A stretch of DNA of 50,881 bases, from contig NZ_LMSL01000035.1 of assembly GCF_001428405.1 (NCBI RefSeq), positions 1-50,881 on the forward strand. Direction: 5' to 3'. Under the pieces are notes generated by a model. It was not told the origin of the DNA. It saw only the letters and a list, made by a program, of their open reading frames with translations, and did no database searches. The stretch comes from Frateuria sp. Soil773. GTDB taxonomy: Bacteria; Pseudomonadota; Gammaproteobacteria; Xanthomonadales; Rhodanobacteraceae. Positions within the stretch are counted from its first letter, which is position 1; each line of letters begins with the position of its first letter. Below are positions 8,504-15,788 of this stretch, piece by piece. The position numbers and the translations under genes were made by a program.

Positions 8504-9633
8504 AGACGCTCCGCCGCCGCCTGCATGGTGGCGTCGCTCTTGGCGAAGCACAGGCGCAACAGGTGCGTGCCCGGGGCGGTCTCGTAGAACGGCGTCAGCG
8601 GGATGCCCGCCACGCCGCCCTCCTTCACCAGCCACTGGCTGAACGAGAGGTCGTCCTGCTCGCTGATCGCGGAATAGTCGACCAACTGGAAGTAGCCGCC
8701 CGGCACGTCGAGCAGCTTCAGCCGCGACGGCTTCAGCAGTTCGCGGAAGTAGTCGCGCTTGGCCTGGTAGAACGCCGGCAGCTCCAGGTAGTGCTGCGGC
8801 GTGCTGGCGAGGAATTCGGCGAACGCCGCCTGCGCCGGGTGGAAGGTGCAGAAGGTGAGGTACTGGTGCACCTTGCGGAACTCCGCCGACAGCGCGGCCG
8901 GCGCCACCGCATAGCCGACCTTCCAGCCGGTGCAGTGGTAGGTCTTGCCGAAGCTCGACACCACGATGCTGCGCGCGGCCAGCTCGGCGTGGCGCAGCAC
9001 GCTCTGGTGCGGCGCGCCGTAGACGATGTGCTCGTACACCTCGTCGGACAGCACCACGATGCCGGTGTCGCGCACGATCGCCGCCAGCTCGTCCAGGTCG
9101 GCCGCCGAGAGCACCGCGCCGGAAGGGTTGTGCGGGCTGTTGATCAGGATCATGCGCGTCTTCGGCGTCACCGCGTCGCGCACGCGCTGCCAGTCGATCG
9201 CGAAGCTCGGCACGGTCAGCGGGATGTGCACCGCCCGCGCGCCCTGCAGGTCGATCGCCGGCTCGTAGCAGTCGTAGGCCGGGTCGAACACGATCACCTC
9301 GTCGCCGGCGCGCACCACGGCGGCGATCGCGGCGAAGATCGCCTCGGTGGCGCCGGAGGTCACGGTGACTTCCGCATCGGGGTCGACGCGGTGGCCGTAC
9401 AGGCGCTCGGTCTTCAAGGCGATCTGCTCGCGCAGCGGCTGGGTGCCGATGCCCGGCGCGTACTGGTTGCGGCCGTCGGCCATCGCCCGCGCCAGCGCCT
9501 CGCGCAAGGCCTCGGGCGGCTCGAAGTCGGGAAAACCCTGGCCGAGGTTCACGGCCTTGTGCTCCACCGCCAACTGGCTCATCACGCTGAAGATGGTGGT
9601 GCCCACCTTGGGCAGCTTGGTTTCGATAGTCAT
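8491..9633 (-). CDS. ybdL: Class I aminotransferase, methionine/glutamine type (YbdL-like)
   Basis: This is a 380-residue PLP-dependent fold type I aminotransferase. The PLP lysine is Lys230 in SSFGKTYHCTGWKVGY; NSPHNPSG (165-172), SDEVY (196-200) and the arginine in LLRLCF near the end are the other family landmarks. The start LPKVGTTIFSVMSQLA and the GWKVGY region are typical of YbdL/kynurenine aminotransferase-like enzymes that prefer methionine and glutamine. It overlaps the downstream omega-amidase gene by 13 bp, which supports a shared route that regenerates methionine and removes the toxic oxo-amide. The ORF is open up to a TTG at 9657, but the ATG at 9633 matches the family start better. 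Confidence 0.9.
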   Translation of the reverse strand: MTIETKLPKVGTTIFSVMSQLAVEHKAVNLGQGFPDFEPPEALREALARAMADGRNQYAPGIGTQPLREQIALKTERLYGHRVDPDAEVTVTSGATEAIFAAIAAVVRAGDEVIVFDPAYDCYEPAIDLQGARAVHIPLTVPSFAIDWQRVRDAVTPKTRMILINSPHNPSGAVLSAADLDELAAIVRDTGIVVLSDEVYEHIVYGAPHQSVLRHAELAARSIVVSSFGKTYHCTGWKVGYAVAPAALSAEFRKVHQYLTFCTFHPAQAAFAEFLASTPQHYLELPAFYQAKRDYFRELLKPSRLKLLDVPGGYFQLVDYSAISEQDDLSFSQWLVKEGGVAGIPLTPFYETAPGTHLLRLCFAKSDATMQAAAERLCRL

Positions 9634-9676
9634 GGGCTCGGCGGTATGGATGTCCAAACGGAAATGCTAGCACGCC

Positions 9677-10669
9677 TCAGGCGGCATCCCCGCCCGCGGC
9701 CGGCAGCGCGTCCAGCGGACGCACCTTGCACTGCTCGTGTTTCAGGCGGGTGGCTTCGGGCAGGCGCTCGGCGAGGAAATCCACCAGCGCGCGCACGCCT
9801 GGCAGCATGCCGCGACGGCTGGGATAGACGAAATGCATGGTGCCGTCGGGCGCGCTCCAGTCTGGCAGCACCACTTCCAGCTCGCCGCGGGTGATCGCCG
9901 GGGCGCAGACGAATTCCGGCAGCAGGGTCACTCCCAGGCCGCGGCGCGCGGATTCGAGCAGGATGGCGAAATCGCCGGTGATGAGGCGCGCGGTCATCTC
10001 CACCGATGTGCGCTCGCCGTCCGCCCCGGTCAGCTCCCACACCTGCGCGCCTTCGTGCTCCTGCATGGACAGCGCCGGCAGTCGCGCCAGGTCCGCAGGC
10101 ACCCTGGGCCGGCCGACGCCGTCCAGCAGCCCGGGGCTGGCCACCGCCAGCACGCGCGACAGGCCGAAGGTGCGCATGACCATGTTGGCGTCGGTGTCGA
10201 GCTTGCTGCGCACGCGGATGGCGAGGTCGAAGCCCTCGCCCACCAGGTCGACCCGGCGGTTGCTGGACAGCACGCGCACCTGCACCTTCGGGTACATCGC
10301 CATGAAGTCCGGCAGCACGTGCGCCACGATGGTCTGCGTCAGCGAGACCGGGCAGCTCATCCGCACCACGCCGCGCGGCTCGGCGCGCAGCTCGTCGACC
10401 GCCTCCTGCGCGGCGCGGGCCTCCTCCAGCACCGCGCGGCAATGGCCGTAGAAGCGCTCGCCGACTTCGGTGACCACGAAGCGCCGGGTGGTCCGCTGCA
10501 GCAGGCGCACGCCCAGCCGCTCTTCCAGTTGCGCGATCCGCTTGCTCAGGCGCGACTTAGGAATCCCCAGGGCGCGACCGGCTGCCGAGAAACCGCCGTG
10601 CTCCACCACCGCCGCAAAGAAATAGAGATCGTTGAGGTCCTGCAGGGCGCCGTCCAGACCGATCATCAT
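9677..10669 (-). CDS. LysR-family transcriptional regulator
   Basis: The product of about 330 residues begins with a LysR winged helix: DLYFFAAVVEHGGFSAAGRA then LGIPKSRLSKRIAQLEERLG and RLLQRTTRRF. The rest is the periplasmic-binding-like effector domain, with MYPKVQVRVL, the FDLAIRV strand and GLGVTLLPEF. It is divergent from azoR with about 115 bp between them, the classic arrangement for a LysR regulator and its target, and the gap holds a good LysR-type inverted repeat (10688-10712). I start at the ATG-ATG pair at 10669, preceded by GGGAAAC; the longer GTG/ATG options further up would run into the operator. The likely ligand is a quinone or related electrophile, by analogy only. Confidence 0.9.
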   Translation of the reverse strand: MMIGLDGALQDLNDLYFFAAVVEHGGFSAAGRALGIPKSRLSKRIAQLEERLGVRLLQRTTRRFVVTEVGERFYGHCRAVLEEARAAQEAVDELRAEPRGVVRMSCPVSLTQTIVAHVLPDFMAMYPKVQVRVLSSNRRVDLVGEGFDLAIRVRSKLDTDANMVMRTFGLSRVLAVASPGLLDGVGRPRVPADLARLPALSMQEHEGAQVWELTGADGERTSVEMTARLITGDFAILLESARRGLGVTLLPEFVCAPAITRGELEVVLPDWSAPDGTMHFVYPSRRGMLPGVRALVDFLAERLPEATRLKHEQCKVRPLDALPAAGGDAA

Positions 10670-10680
10670 CGTTTCCCATT

Positions 10681-10727
10681 TGGAACTATAAGTCCAGAAC
10701 AAGCAGACTTATCGATTGATTGTTCCA
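10681..10727. promoter_or_regulatory. LysR-type operator between regulator and azoR
   Basis: ATAAGTC (10688-10694) and GACTTAT (10706-10712) form a perfect inverted repeat with 11 bp between the arms, the T-N11-A layout of LysR sites. An outer pair, TGGAAC (10681-10686) and GTTCCA (10722-10727), surrounds it. It lies centrally between the divergent genes. Confidence 0.6.
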
Positions 10728-10784
10728 GTTTTATCGTTATCTCCGTCGCCGGCAACCCTGCCGGCCCGTCTCGGAGCCAATACG

Positions 10785-11363
10785 ATGAAACTGTTGCATG
10801 TCGATTCCAGCGCGCTGGGCAACCACTCCGTTTCGCGCGGCCTGACCGCCGACATCGTAGCCGAGCTGAAGCGCAGCCAGCCAAACCTGCAGGTGCGCTA
10901 CCGCGACCTCGCCGCGCAGCCGCTGCCGCACTGGACGCCGGTGGCCGACGCCAACGACCCGGCCGCCCTGCTCGGCAACGACGTGCTGGAGGAATTCCTC
11001 GCCGCCGACGTGATCGTGGTCGGCGCGCCGATGTACAACTTCACCATCTCCAGCCAGCTCAAGGCGTGGATCGACCGCATCCTGGTGGCCGGCAAGACCT
11101 TCCGCTACACCGCCAACGGCCCGGAAGGGCTGGCCGGCAGCAAGCGCGTGATCGTCGCTTCCAGCCGCGGCGGCCTGTACAGCCAGGGGCCCGGCGCCGC
11201 GCTGGATTTCCAGGAGCCCTACCTGCGCGCGGCATTCGCCTTCATCGGCATCACCGACATCGAGTTCGTGCGCGCCGAGGGCGTCAACCTCGGCCCGGAG
11301 AGCAAGGCCGAGGCGCTGAAGCAGGCGGGCGCCAGCATCGGCAGCCTGGCCAAGGCCGCCTGA
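10785..11363 (+). CDS. azoR: FMN-dependent NADH-azoreductase / quinone reductase
   Basis: The 192-residue protein shows the flavodoxin-like AzoR fold: MKLLHVDSSALGNHSVSR at the N-terminus (phosphate of FMN), GAPMYNFTISSQLKAWIDRI around residue 84, and VIVASSRGGLYS near 120. AzoR enzymes reduce quinones and azo compounds with two electrons from NAD(P)H and protect against thiol-reactive electrophiles. An upstream in-frame ATG at 10716 would add a non-homologous leader, so I take ATG 10785, with GGAG about ten bases before. A strong terminator follows, so it is monocistronic, and the divergent LysR gene is its probable regulator. Confidence 0.95.
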   Translation: MKLLHVDSSALGNHSVSRGLTADIVAELKRSQPNLQVRYRDLAAQPLPHWTPVADANDPAALLGNDVLEEFLAADVIVVGAPMYNFTISSQLKAWIDRILVAGKTFRYTANGPEGLAGSKRVIVASSRGGLYSQGPGAALDFQEPYLRAAFAFIGITDIEFVRAEGVNLGPESKAEALKQAGASIGSLAKAA

Positions 11364-11385
11364 CGCGGGCGGATCGGACGACCAC

Positions 11386-11412
11386 GACGGCCCTTCGGGG
11401 CCGTCTTCGCTT
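11386..11412 (+). terminator. Intrinsic terminator of azoR
   Basis: GACGGCCC (11386-11393), loop TTCG, GGGCCGTC (11398-11405), then TTCGCTT. A perfect 8-bp GC stem closed by a UUCG tetraloop, 23 bp after the azoR stop. Confidence 0.85.
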
Positions 11413-11503
11413 GCGGCGGGCGCGGCATGGCGCGCACAGGTGGAAAAAGCGGCCGCGGCCGGACACACTGCCGGTTCGTTCCGGTGCCGAGGAATCCGAC
11501 CGC

Positions 11504-13171
11504 ATGAACCGCCTTCCCTGTTTCGCGCTGCTTGCCTCGCTGGTTTTCGCTCCCACGCTGTCCGCCGCCGACCTGCTGGTGACCCACGTCAAGGGCTACA
11601 CGCTCGACAGCCATGGCAAGCTCAGGCAATTCGACTCGCTGCTGGTGGACCAGGGCAAGGTGGTCGCCACCGGCAGCCGTGCCGCCCTGGACAAGCAGGC
11701 CGGCAGCGCCCGGGTGGTGGACGGCCAGGGCCGCACCCTGCTGCCGGGGCTGATCGACGCCCACGGCCACGTGCTCGAACTGGGCTATGCGCGCAACCAG
11801 GCCGACCTCACCGGCACGCAATCGCTGGACGAGGCGCTGGCGCGGGTGAAAGCGTACGCTGCGGCGCATCCGGATGCGAAATGGCTGCTGGGCGGCGGCT
11901 GGAACCAGGAAATCTGGAAGCTGGGCCGCTTTCCCACCGCGAAGGAACTGGACGCCGTGGTGGCCGACCGGCCGGTGTGGCTGAGCCGCGTGGACGGCCA
12001 CGCCGCCTGGGCGAACACCGCCGCCATGAAGGCCGCCGGCATCACACGCGACACCAAGGATCCCGCCGGCGGGCGCATCGAGCGCGACGCCGCGGGCAAC
12101 CCCACCGGCGTCTTCGTCGACGGCGCCACCGCGCTGATCTACGACAAGCTGCCGGCGCCCACCGCGCGGGAAATGTCCGCCGCGCTGGATACCGCGCTGG
12201 CCGAGATGGCCAGCGTGGGCCTCACCGGCGTGGACGACGCGGGCATCGACCTGCCCACCTACCGGCTCTACCGGCAGTACGCCGACCAAGGCAAGCTCAC
12301 CGCGCGCATCTACGCGATGATCCGCGGCACCGGCGGCGACTTCGACACCATCAGCAAGGAAGGGCCGCTGATCGGCTACGGCAACGACTTCCTCACCGTG
12401 CGCGCGGTGAAGCTGTTCGCCGACGGCGCGCTGGGCAGCCGTGGCGCGGCCATGCTCGCGCCCTACTCCGACGATCCGCACAACAGCGGCCTGCTGTTCC
12501 AGCAGCCGGCCGAGCTGACCGCGATGGTCGACAAGGCGATGGGCAAGGGCTACCAGGTATGCATCCACGCGATCGGCGACCACGCCAACCGCGAGGTGCT
12601 GGACAGCTTCGCCGCCGCCTACAAGTCCCATCCGGACGGCATCGCCCTGCGCAACCGGGTCGAGCACGCGCAGATCGTGTCGCTGCAGGACATCCCGCGC
12701 TTCGTGCCGCTGCACCTGATCGCCTCCATGCAGCCCACCCACGCCACCTCCGACATGAACATGGCCGAGGACCGCATCGGCCGCGAGCGGATCAAGGGCG
12801 CCTACGCCTGGCAGCGCTTCCTCAAGCAGGGCACGGTGATCGCCGGCGGCTCGGACTTCCCGGTGGAGTCGCCCAACCCGTTCTACGGCCTGTATTCCGC
12901 GGTGACCCGGCAGGACCACCAGGGCCGTCCGCCGGGCGGTTGGTATCCGCAGCAGGACATGACGCCCACCGAGGCATTGCGCGCCTTCACGCTGAACGCG
13001 GCCTATGCCGGCCACGCCGAGAAGACGCTCGGCACGCTGGAGCCGGGCAAGTGGGCGGACTTCATCCTGGTCGACCGCGACATCTTCGCCGGCAAGCCGG
13101 CCGACATCTGGAAGACCAAGGTGCTGCAGACCTGGGTCGGCGGCAAGCAGGTCTACGCCGCGCACGATTGA
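11504..13171 (+). CDS. Exported YtcJ-like metal-dependent amidohydrolase
   Basis: The 555-residue protein starts with a signal peptide (MNRLPCFALLASLVFAPTLSAA, cut near LSA-AD). The mature part is an amidohydrolase-3/YtcJ family TIM barrel: HGH at about residues 87-89 in LIDAHGHVLELG, the KLFADGALGSRG block near 304, CIHAIGDHAN near 356, NRVEHAQI, and GSDFPVESPNP near the end. These supply the metal ligands and the barrel end. Substrates of the family vary (N-acyl amino acids, amides, formamides), so none can be named. It should act in the periplasm. A GAGGAA sequence stands ten bases before the ATG. It is convergent with the SDR gene behind it and the two share a hairpin. Confidence 0.93.
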   Translation: MNRLPCFALLASLVFAPTLSAADLLVTHVKGYTLDSHGKLRQFDSLLVDQGKVVATGSRAALDKQAGSARVVDGQGRTLLPGLIDAHGHVLELGYARNQADLTGTQSLDEALARVKAYAAAHPDAKWLLGGGWNQEIWKLGRFPTAKELDAVVADRPVWLSRVDGHAAWANTAAMKAAGITRDTKDPAGGRIERDAAGNPTGVFVDGATALIYDKLPAPTAREMSAALDTALAEMASVGLTGVDDAGIDLPTYRLYRQYADQGKLTARIYAMIRGTGGDFDTISKEGPLIGYGNDFLTVRAVKLFADGALGSRGAAMLAPYSDDPHNSGLLFQQPAELTAMVDKAMGKGYQVCIHAIGDHANREVLDSFAAAYKSHPDGIALRNRVEHAQIVSLQDIPRFVPLHLIASMQPTHATSDMNMAEDRIGRERIKGAYAWQRFLKQGTVIAGGSDFPVESPNPFYGLYSAVTRQDHQGRPPGGWYPQQDMTPTEALRAFTLNAAYAGHAEKTLGTLEPGKWADFILVDRDIFAGKPADIWKTKVLQTWVGGKQVYAAHD

Positions 13172-13190
13172 GCATGCGGCGCGTCCGGAC

Positions 13191-13214
13191 GGGGCCGGCC
13201 GTACGGCCGGTCCC
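13191..13214. terminator. Hairpin between convergent amidohydrolase and SDR genes
   Basis: GGGGCCGGCC (13191-13200), GTAC, GGCCGGTCCC (13205-13214): a 10-bp stem with one G-T pair, between two convergent stops. No U-run is obvious on either strand, so termination is likely but not certain. Confidence 0.5.
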
Positions 13215-13234
13215 GCCCGCATGAGAGGCAAGCG

Positions 13235-14020
13235 CTAGATCGCCGCGACCTTGCCGCCGTCCATCGGGATCACCGCGCCGGTGACGTAGCTGGCCCGCGG
13301 CGAGGCCAGGAATACCGCGACGCTGGCGATCTCGCCGGGCTCCGCGGGGCGCCCGAGCGGGATGCCAGCCACCTGCTCGGCCAGCAGTTCCTCCCGCGAG
13401 CGCCCGCTGGCGCGCGCGGAAGCGGCCAACCCCTCCTCCATCCGCCCGGTACGGGTCACCCCGGGGTTGATCGCGTTCACCCGCACGCCGCGCCCGGCGT
13501 AGGCGCTGGCGTAGCCGACCGAGGCCAGCATCAGCGCCGCATTGGCCGAGCCGCCGCCGATGTGCATGGGATTGGCCTGCCGCCCGCCCTGCCCGACCAC
13601 GTTGACGATGCTGCCCTGGCCCCGCGCCGCCATGCGGCGGATCACCGCGTCGATCGCGTGCATGTAGGTGAAGTATTTCGCCTCCATCGCCGCATGCAGC
13701 GCCGCGGCGTCCAGCTCGTCCGGCGGCATGCGGCGGGCCGCACCGGCGCAGTTGACCAGTACGCCGATCGCGCCGTGCGCCTCTTCGATGCGCGCGACCG
13801 CCGCCGCGGTGGCCGTGCTGTCGCGCAGGTCGGCGGCCTCGACCGCCATGCGCAGGCCAAGCGTCTCCAGTTGCCGCTGCGCCGCCTGCAGGCCGGCCGG
13901 TTGGCGCGCCACGCCGACCACGAGGGCGCCTTCCCGCGCGAAAGCCTCCGCACAGGCCAGGCCGATGCCCTTGCTGGCCCCGGTGACCACGACCACCTGC
14001 CCGCCCAGTTCGAGATCCAT
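13235..14020 (-). CDS. SDR-family protein lacking the Ser-Tyr-Lys catalytic residues
   Basis: The 261-residue protein has the Rossmann start of classical short-chain dehydrogenases, VVVTGASKGIGLA (about residues 9-21), the VNCAGAA strand, NAINPGVTRTGRM and the ending SYVTGAVIPMDGG. The active-site region reads SIVNVVGQGGRQANPMHIGG then GSANAALMLAS: aligned to the usual S-x12-Y-x3-K, serine is Gly, tyrosine is Gly and lysine is Asn. It may therefore bind NAD(P) without ordinary dehydrogenase chemistry, or belong to a divergent group with other residues. I use the ATG at 14020, preceded by GGAGG five bases away, rather than the longer ORF to 14131. Substrate unknown. Confidence 0.88.
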   Translation of the reverse strand: MDLELGGQVVVVTGASKGIGLACAEAFAREGALVVGVARQPAGLQAAQRQLETLGLRMAVEAADLRDSTATAAAVARIEEAHGAIGVLVNCAGAARRMPPDELDAAALHAAMEAKYFTYMHAIDAVIRRMAARGQGSIVNVVGQGGRQANPMHIGGGSANAALMLASVGYASAYAGRGVRVNAINPGVTRTGRMEEGLAASARASGRSREELLAEQVAGIPLGRPAEPGEIASVAVFLASPRASYVTGAVIPMDGGKVAAI

Positions 14021-14161
14021 CGATGCCTCCGCCTTGCCGATCGCCGTGGGCATCGATTCAACCACGCCTGCCCCGTACGGCGCAGGAAGGCGGCCGCGGG
14101 CGCGCCGGCGCGCGGGCTCCATATAGGCCATCAGTCATGTTGCGAATCCGCCACGAGCCTA

Positions 14162-14201
14162 TTGACGGTCCAAAATATGGTGTTATAGTTCACTACAACA
14201 C
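14162..14201 (+). promoter_or_regulatory. Promoter and operator of the Ytr-type operon
   Basis: TTGACG (14162-14167) and TATAGT (14184-14189) are spaced by 16 bp. Over the -10 box lies the inverted repeat GTGTTATAG (14180-14188), TTCA, CTACAACAC (14193-14201), with one mismatch in nine. A repressor here would block RNA polymerase; the GntR/YtrA protein encoded second in the operon is the obvious candidate, giving autoregulation. Confidence 0.7.
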
Positions 14202-14231
14202 TGGTCAACGAGGTCACTAAGGAGGCCCGTC

Positions 14232-14555
14232 ATGAAAGCGCAGAACCTGAACCTGGTCGCTCTGGCAGCCGCAGCCCTGTTTACCGTCACCGGTCTGGCC
14301 GCCATCAACTCGAACGTTTCCGTCCGCCCGGTGAGCGAGGTCAACGGCGTCAAGGTGGTCGACCTGGCCCCGGTCACCGTGCGCCCCAGCGCCGACGACC
14401 TGCGCGCCGCCGCCCTGATTGGCAACGCCAGCGCCGCCATCGCGGTCCCGGGCGTGGTGCGCGGCGCCGAAAGCGGCGCCAGCCTGCTCGGGGCGCAACT
14501 GGCCATGCCCTACTATTCGTTTGGCACCAAGTTCGGCCGTATCACCAAGGAATAA
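14232..14555 (+). CDS. Small exported protein leading the Ytr-type operon
   Basis: The 107-residue product has a short N-terminal hydrophobic segment (LVALAAAALFTVTGLAAI, about residues 8-25) that looks like a signal peptide or anchor. The rest is small and Ala/Val-rich, with PVSEVNGVKVVDLAPVTVRP near residue 40 and a tail of YYSFGTKFGRITKE; I recognise no domain. It has the best ribosome-binding site of the operon (GGAGG, six bases from the ATG) and is the first gene after the promoter, 4 bp before the regulator gene. It may be a secreted partner or sensor for the transporter; this is inferred from position only. Confidence 0.8.
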   Translation: MKAQNLNLVALAAAALFTVTGLAAINSNVSVRPVSEVNGVKVVDLAPVTVRPSADDLRAAALIGNASAAIAVPGVVRGAESGASLLGAQLAMPYYSFGTKFGRITKE

Positions 14556-14559
14556 ACGT

Positions 14560-14934
14560 ATGACCATCACCTGGAACGACAGCGTCCCGATCTATCGCCA
14601 ACTGCGCGAACGCGTAGTGGCGATGATCCTGGACGGCGCCTTGAACGAAGGCGACCCGCTGCCGTCGGTACGCCAGGTGGCAGCGGATTTCCAGATCAAT
14701 CCGCTGACCGTCTCCAAGGCCTATCAGGAGCTGGTCGACGATCAACTAGTTGAAAAAAGGAGGGGATTGGGCATGTTCGTCACCGATGGAGCCCGCGAGG
14801 CGCTGCTCAAGTCCGAGCGGGAGCGCTTCCTGCGCGAAGAGTGGCCGATGCTGTACGCCCGGCTGCAGCGGCTCGGCCTGGACCTGAAGACCTTGCTGCG
14901 CGAGGCGCCGGGCGAAACGGAGAAGACCCCATGA
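14560..14934 (+). CDS. GntR-family regulator, YtrA subfamily
   Basis: The 124-residue protein is a short GntR regulator: VPIYRQLRERVVAMILDGAL, then a winged helix GDPLPSVRQVAADFQINPLT (about residues 32-51) and KAYQELVDDQLVEKRRGLGM, followed by only about 45 residues that form the short helical dimer region of the YtrA type. Such proteins repress ABC transporter operons, often ones induced by cell-envelope stress. The gene overlaps the ABC ATPase gene by four bases (ATGA). The inverted repeat on the operon promoter (14180-14201) is its probable operator. Confidence 0.93.
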   Translation: MTITWNDSVPIYRQLRERVVAMILDGALNEGDPLPSVRQVAADFQINPLTVSKAYQELVDDQLVEKRRGLGMFVTDGAREALLKSERERFLREEWPMLYARLQRLGLDLKTLLREAPGETEKTP

Positions 14935-15788
14935 ACGCCGTCGTCACTGCCAGCGGCCTGAGCAAGCGCTACAAGAACACCGCGGCGCTGGACAACGTCA
15001 GCTTCCAGATCCCTTCCGGACGCATCGTCGGCCTGATCGGCCCGAACGGCGCCGGCAAGACCACCGCGCTGAAGGCGATCCTGGGCCTGACCGACTTCCA
15101 GGGCTCGCTCAACGTGCTGGGCTTCGACCCGCGCAAGCAGCGCGGCCAGCTCATGGAGCAGGTCTGCTTCATCGCCGACGTCGCCGTGCTGCCGCGCTGG
15201 ATCCGCGTGCGCGAGGCGGTGGACTTCGTCGCCAACGTGCATCCGCGCTTCGACCGCAAGAAGTGCGAGGCCTTCCTCGCCCGCACCAAGCTCACCCCCG
15301 ACCAGCGCGTGCGACAGATGTCCAAGGGCATGATCGTGCAGTTGCACCTGGCCCTGGTGATGGCGATCGACGCCCGCCTGCTGGTGCTGGACGAGCCCAC
15401 CCTGGGCCTGGACATCCTCTACCGCAAGCAGTTCTACCAGAGCCTGCTGGAGGACTACTTCGACGAGAACAAGACGATCATCGTCACCACCCACCAGGTC
15501 GAGGAGGTCGAGCACATCCTCACCGACCTGATGTTCATCCGCGACGGCAAGATCGTGCTGGACGCCGACATGGACGCCATCGGCGAGCGCTTCGCCGAGG
15601 TCATGGTGAACGCCGACCGGGCCGCCGCGGCACGCGCGCTCGGCCCGCTGGACGAGCGCCAGGTGTTCGGCAAGAGCATCTTCCTGTTCGACGGCGCCGA
15701 CCGCGCCGCGCTGGAGGCCCTGGGCGAGCTGCGCCGGCCTTCGGTCAGCGACCTGTTCGTCGCCACCATGAAGGGGACCTACACATGA
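14931..15788 (+). CDS. ABC transporter ATP-binding protein
   Basis: The 285-residue ATPase has Walker A GPNGAGKTT (37-45), a divergent signature MSKGM (130-134, in place of LSGGQ), Walker B LLVLDEP (150-156) and the switch histidine His188 in TTHQVEEVE. The SKGM form is common in ABC-2 type export or resistance ATPases such as YtrB. About 80 further residues form a C-terminal tail. It overlaps both neighbours by four bases, so it is tightly coupled with the YtrA regulator and the first permease. It should sit on the cytoplasmic face of a transporter made with the two following membrane proteins. The substrate is unknown; envelope antibiotics or peptides are possible by analogy. Confidence 0.95.
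   Translation: MNAVVTASGLSKRYKNTAALDNVSFQIPSGRIVGLIGPNGAGKTTALKAILGLTDFQGSLNVLGFDPRKQRGQLMEQVCFIADVAVLPRWIRVREAVDFVANVHPRFDRKKCEAFLARTKLTPDQRVRQMSKGMIVQLHLALVMAIDARLLVLDEPTLGLDILYRKQFYQSLLEDYFDENKTIIVTTHQVEEVEHILTDLMFIRDGKIVLDADMDAIGERFAEVMVNADRAAAARALGPLDERQVFGKSIFLFDGADRAALEALGELRRPSVSDLFVATMKGTYT

Noticed and set aside
9737-11503. In-frame extension upstream of the amidohydrolase
   Set aside because: The open frame crosses the LysR and azoR genes and the azoR terminator; the signal peptide at 11504 marks the true start.
13005-13238. Small ORF overlapping the amidohydrolase end
   Set aside because: Shifted-frame reading of a conserved gene, Arg/Ser-rich, without homology.
14021-14131. N-terminal extension of the SDR protein
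   Set aside because: The extra residues are Arg/Ala-rich without homology, and a GGAGG site stands directly before the ATG at 14020.
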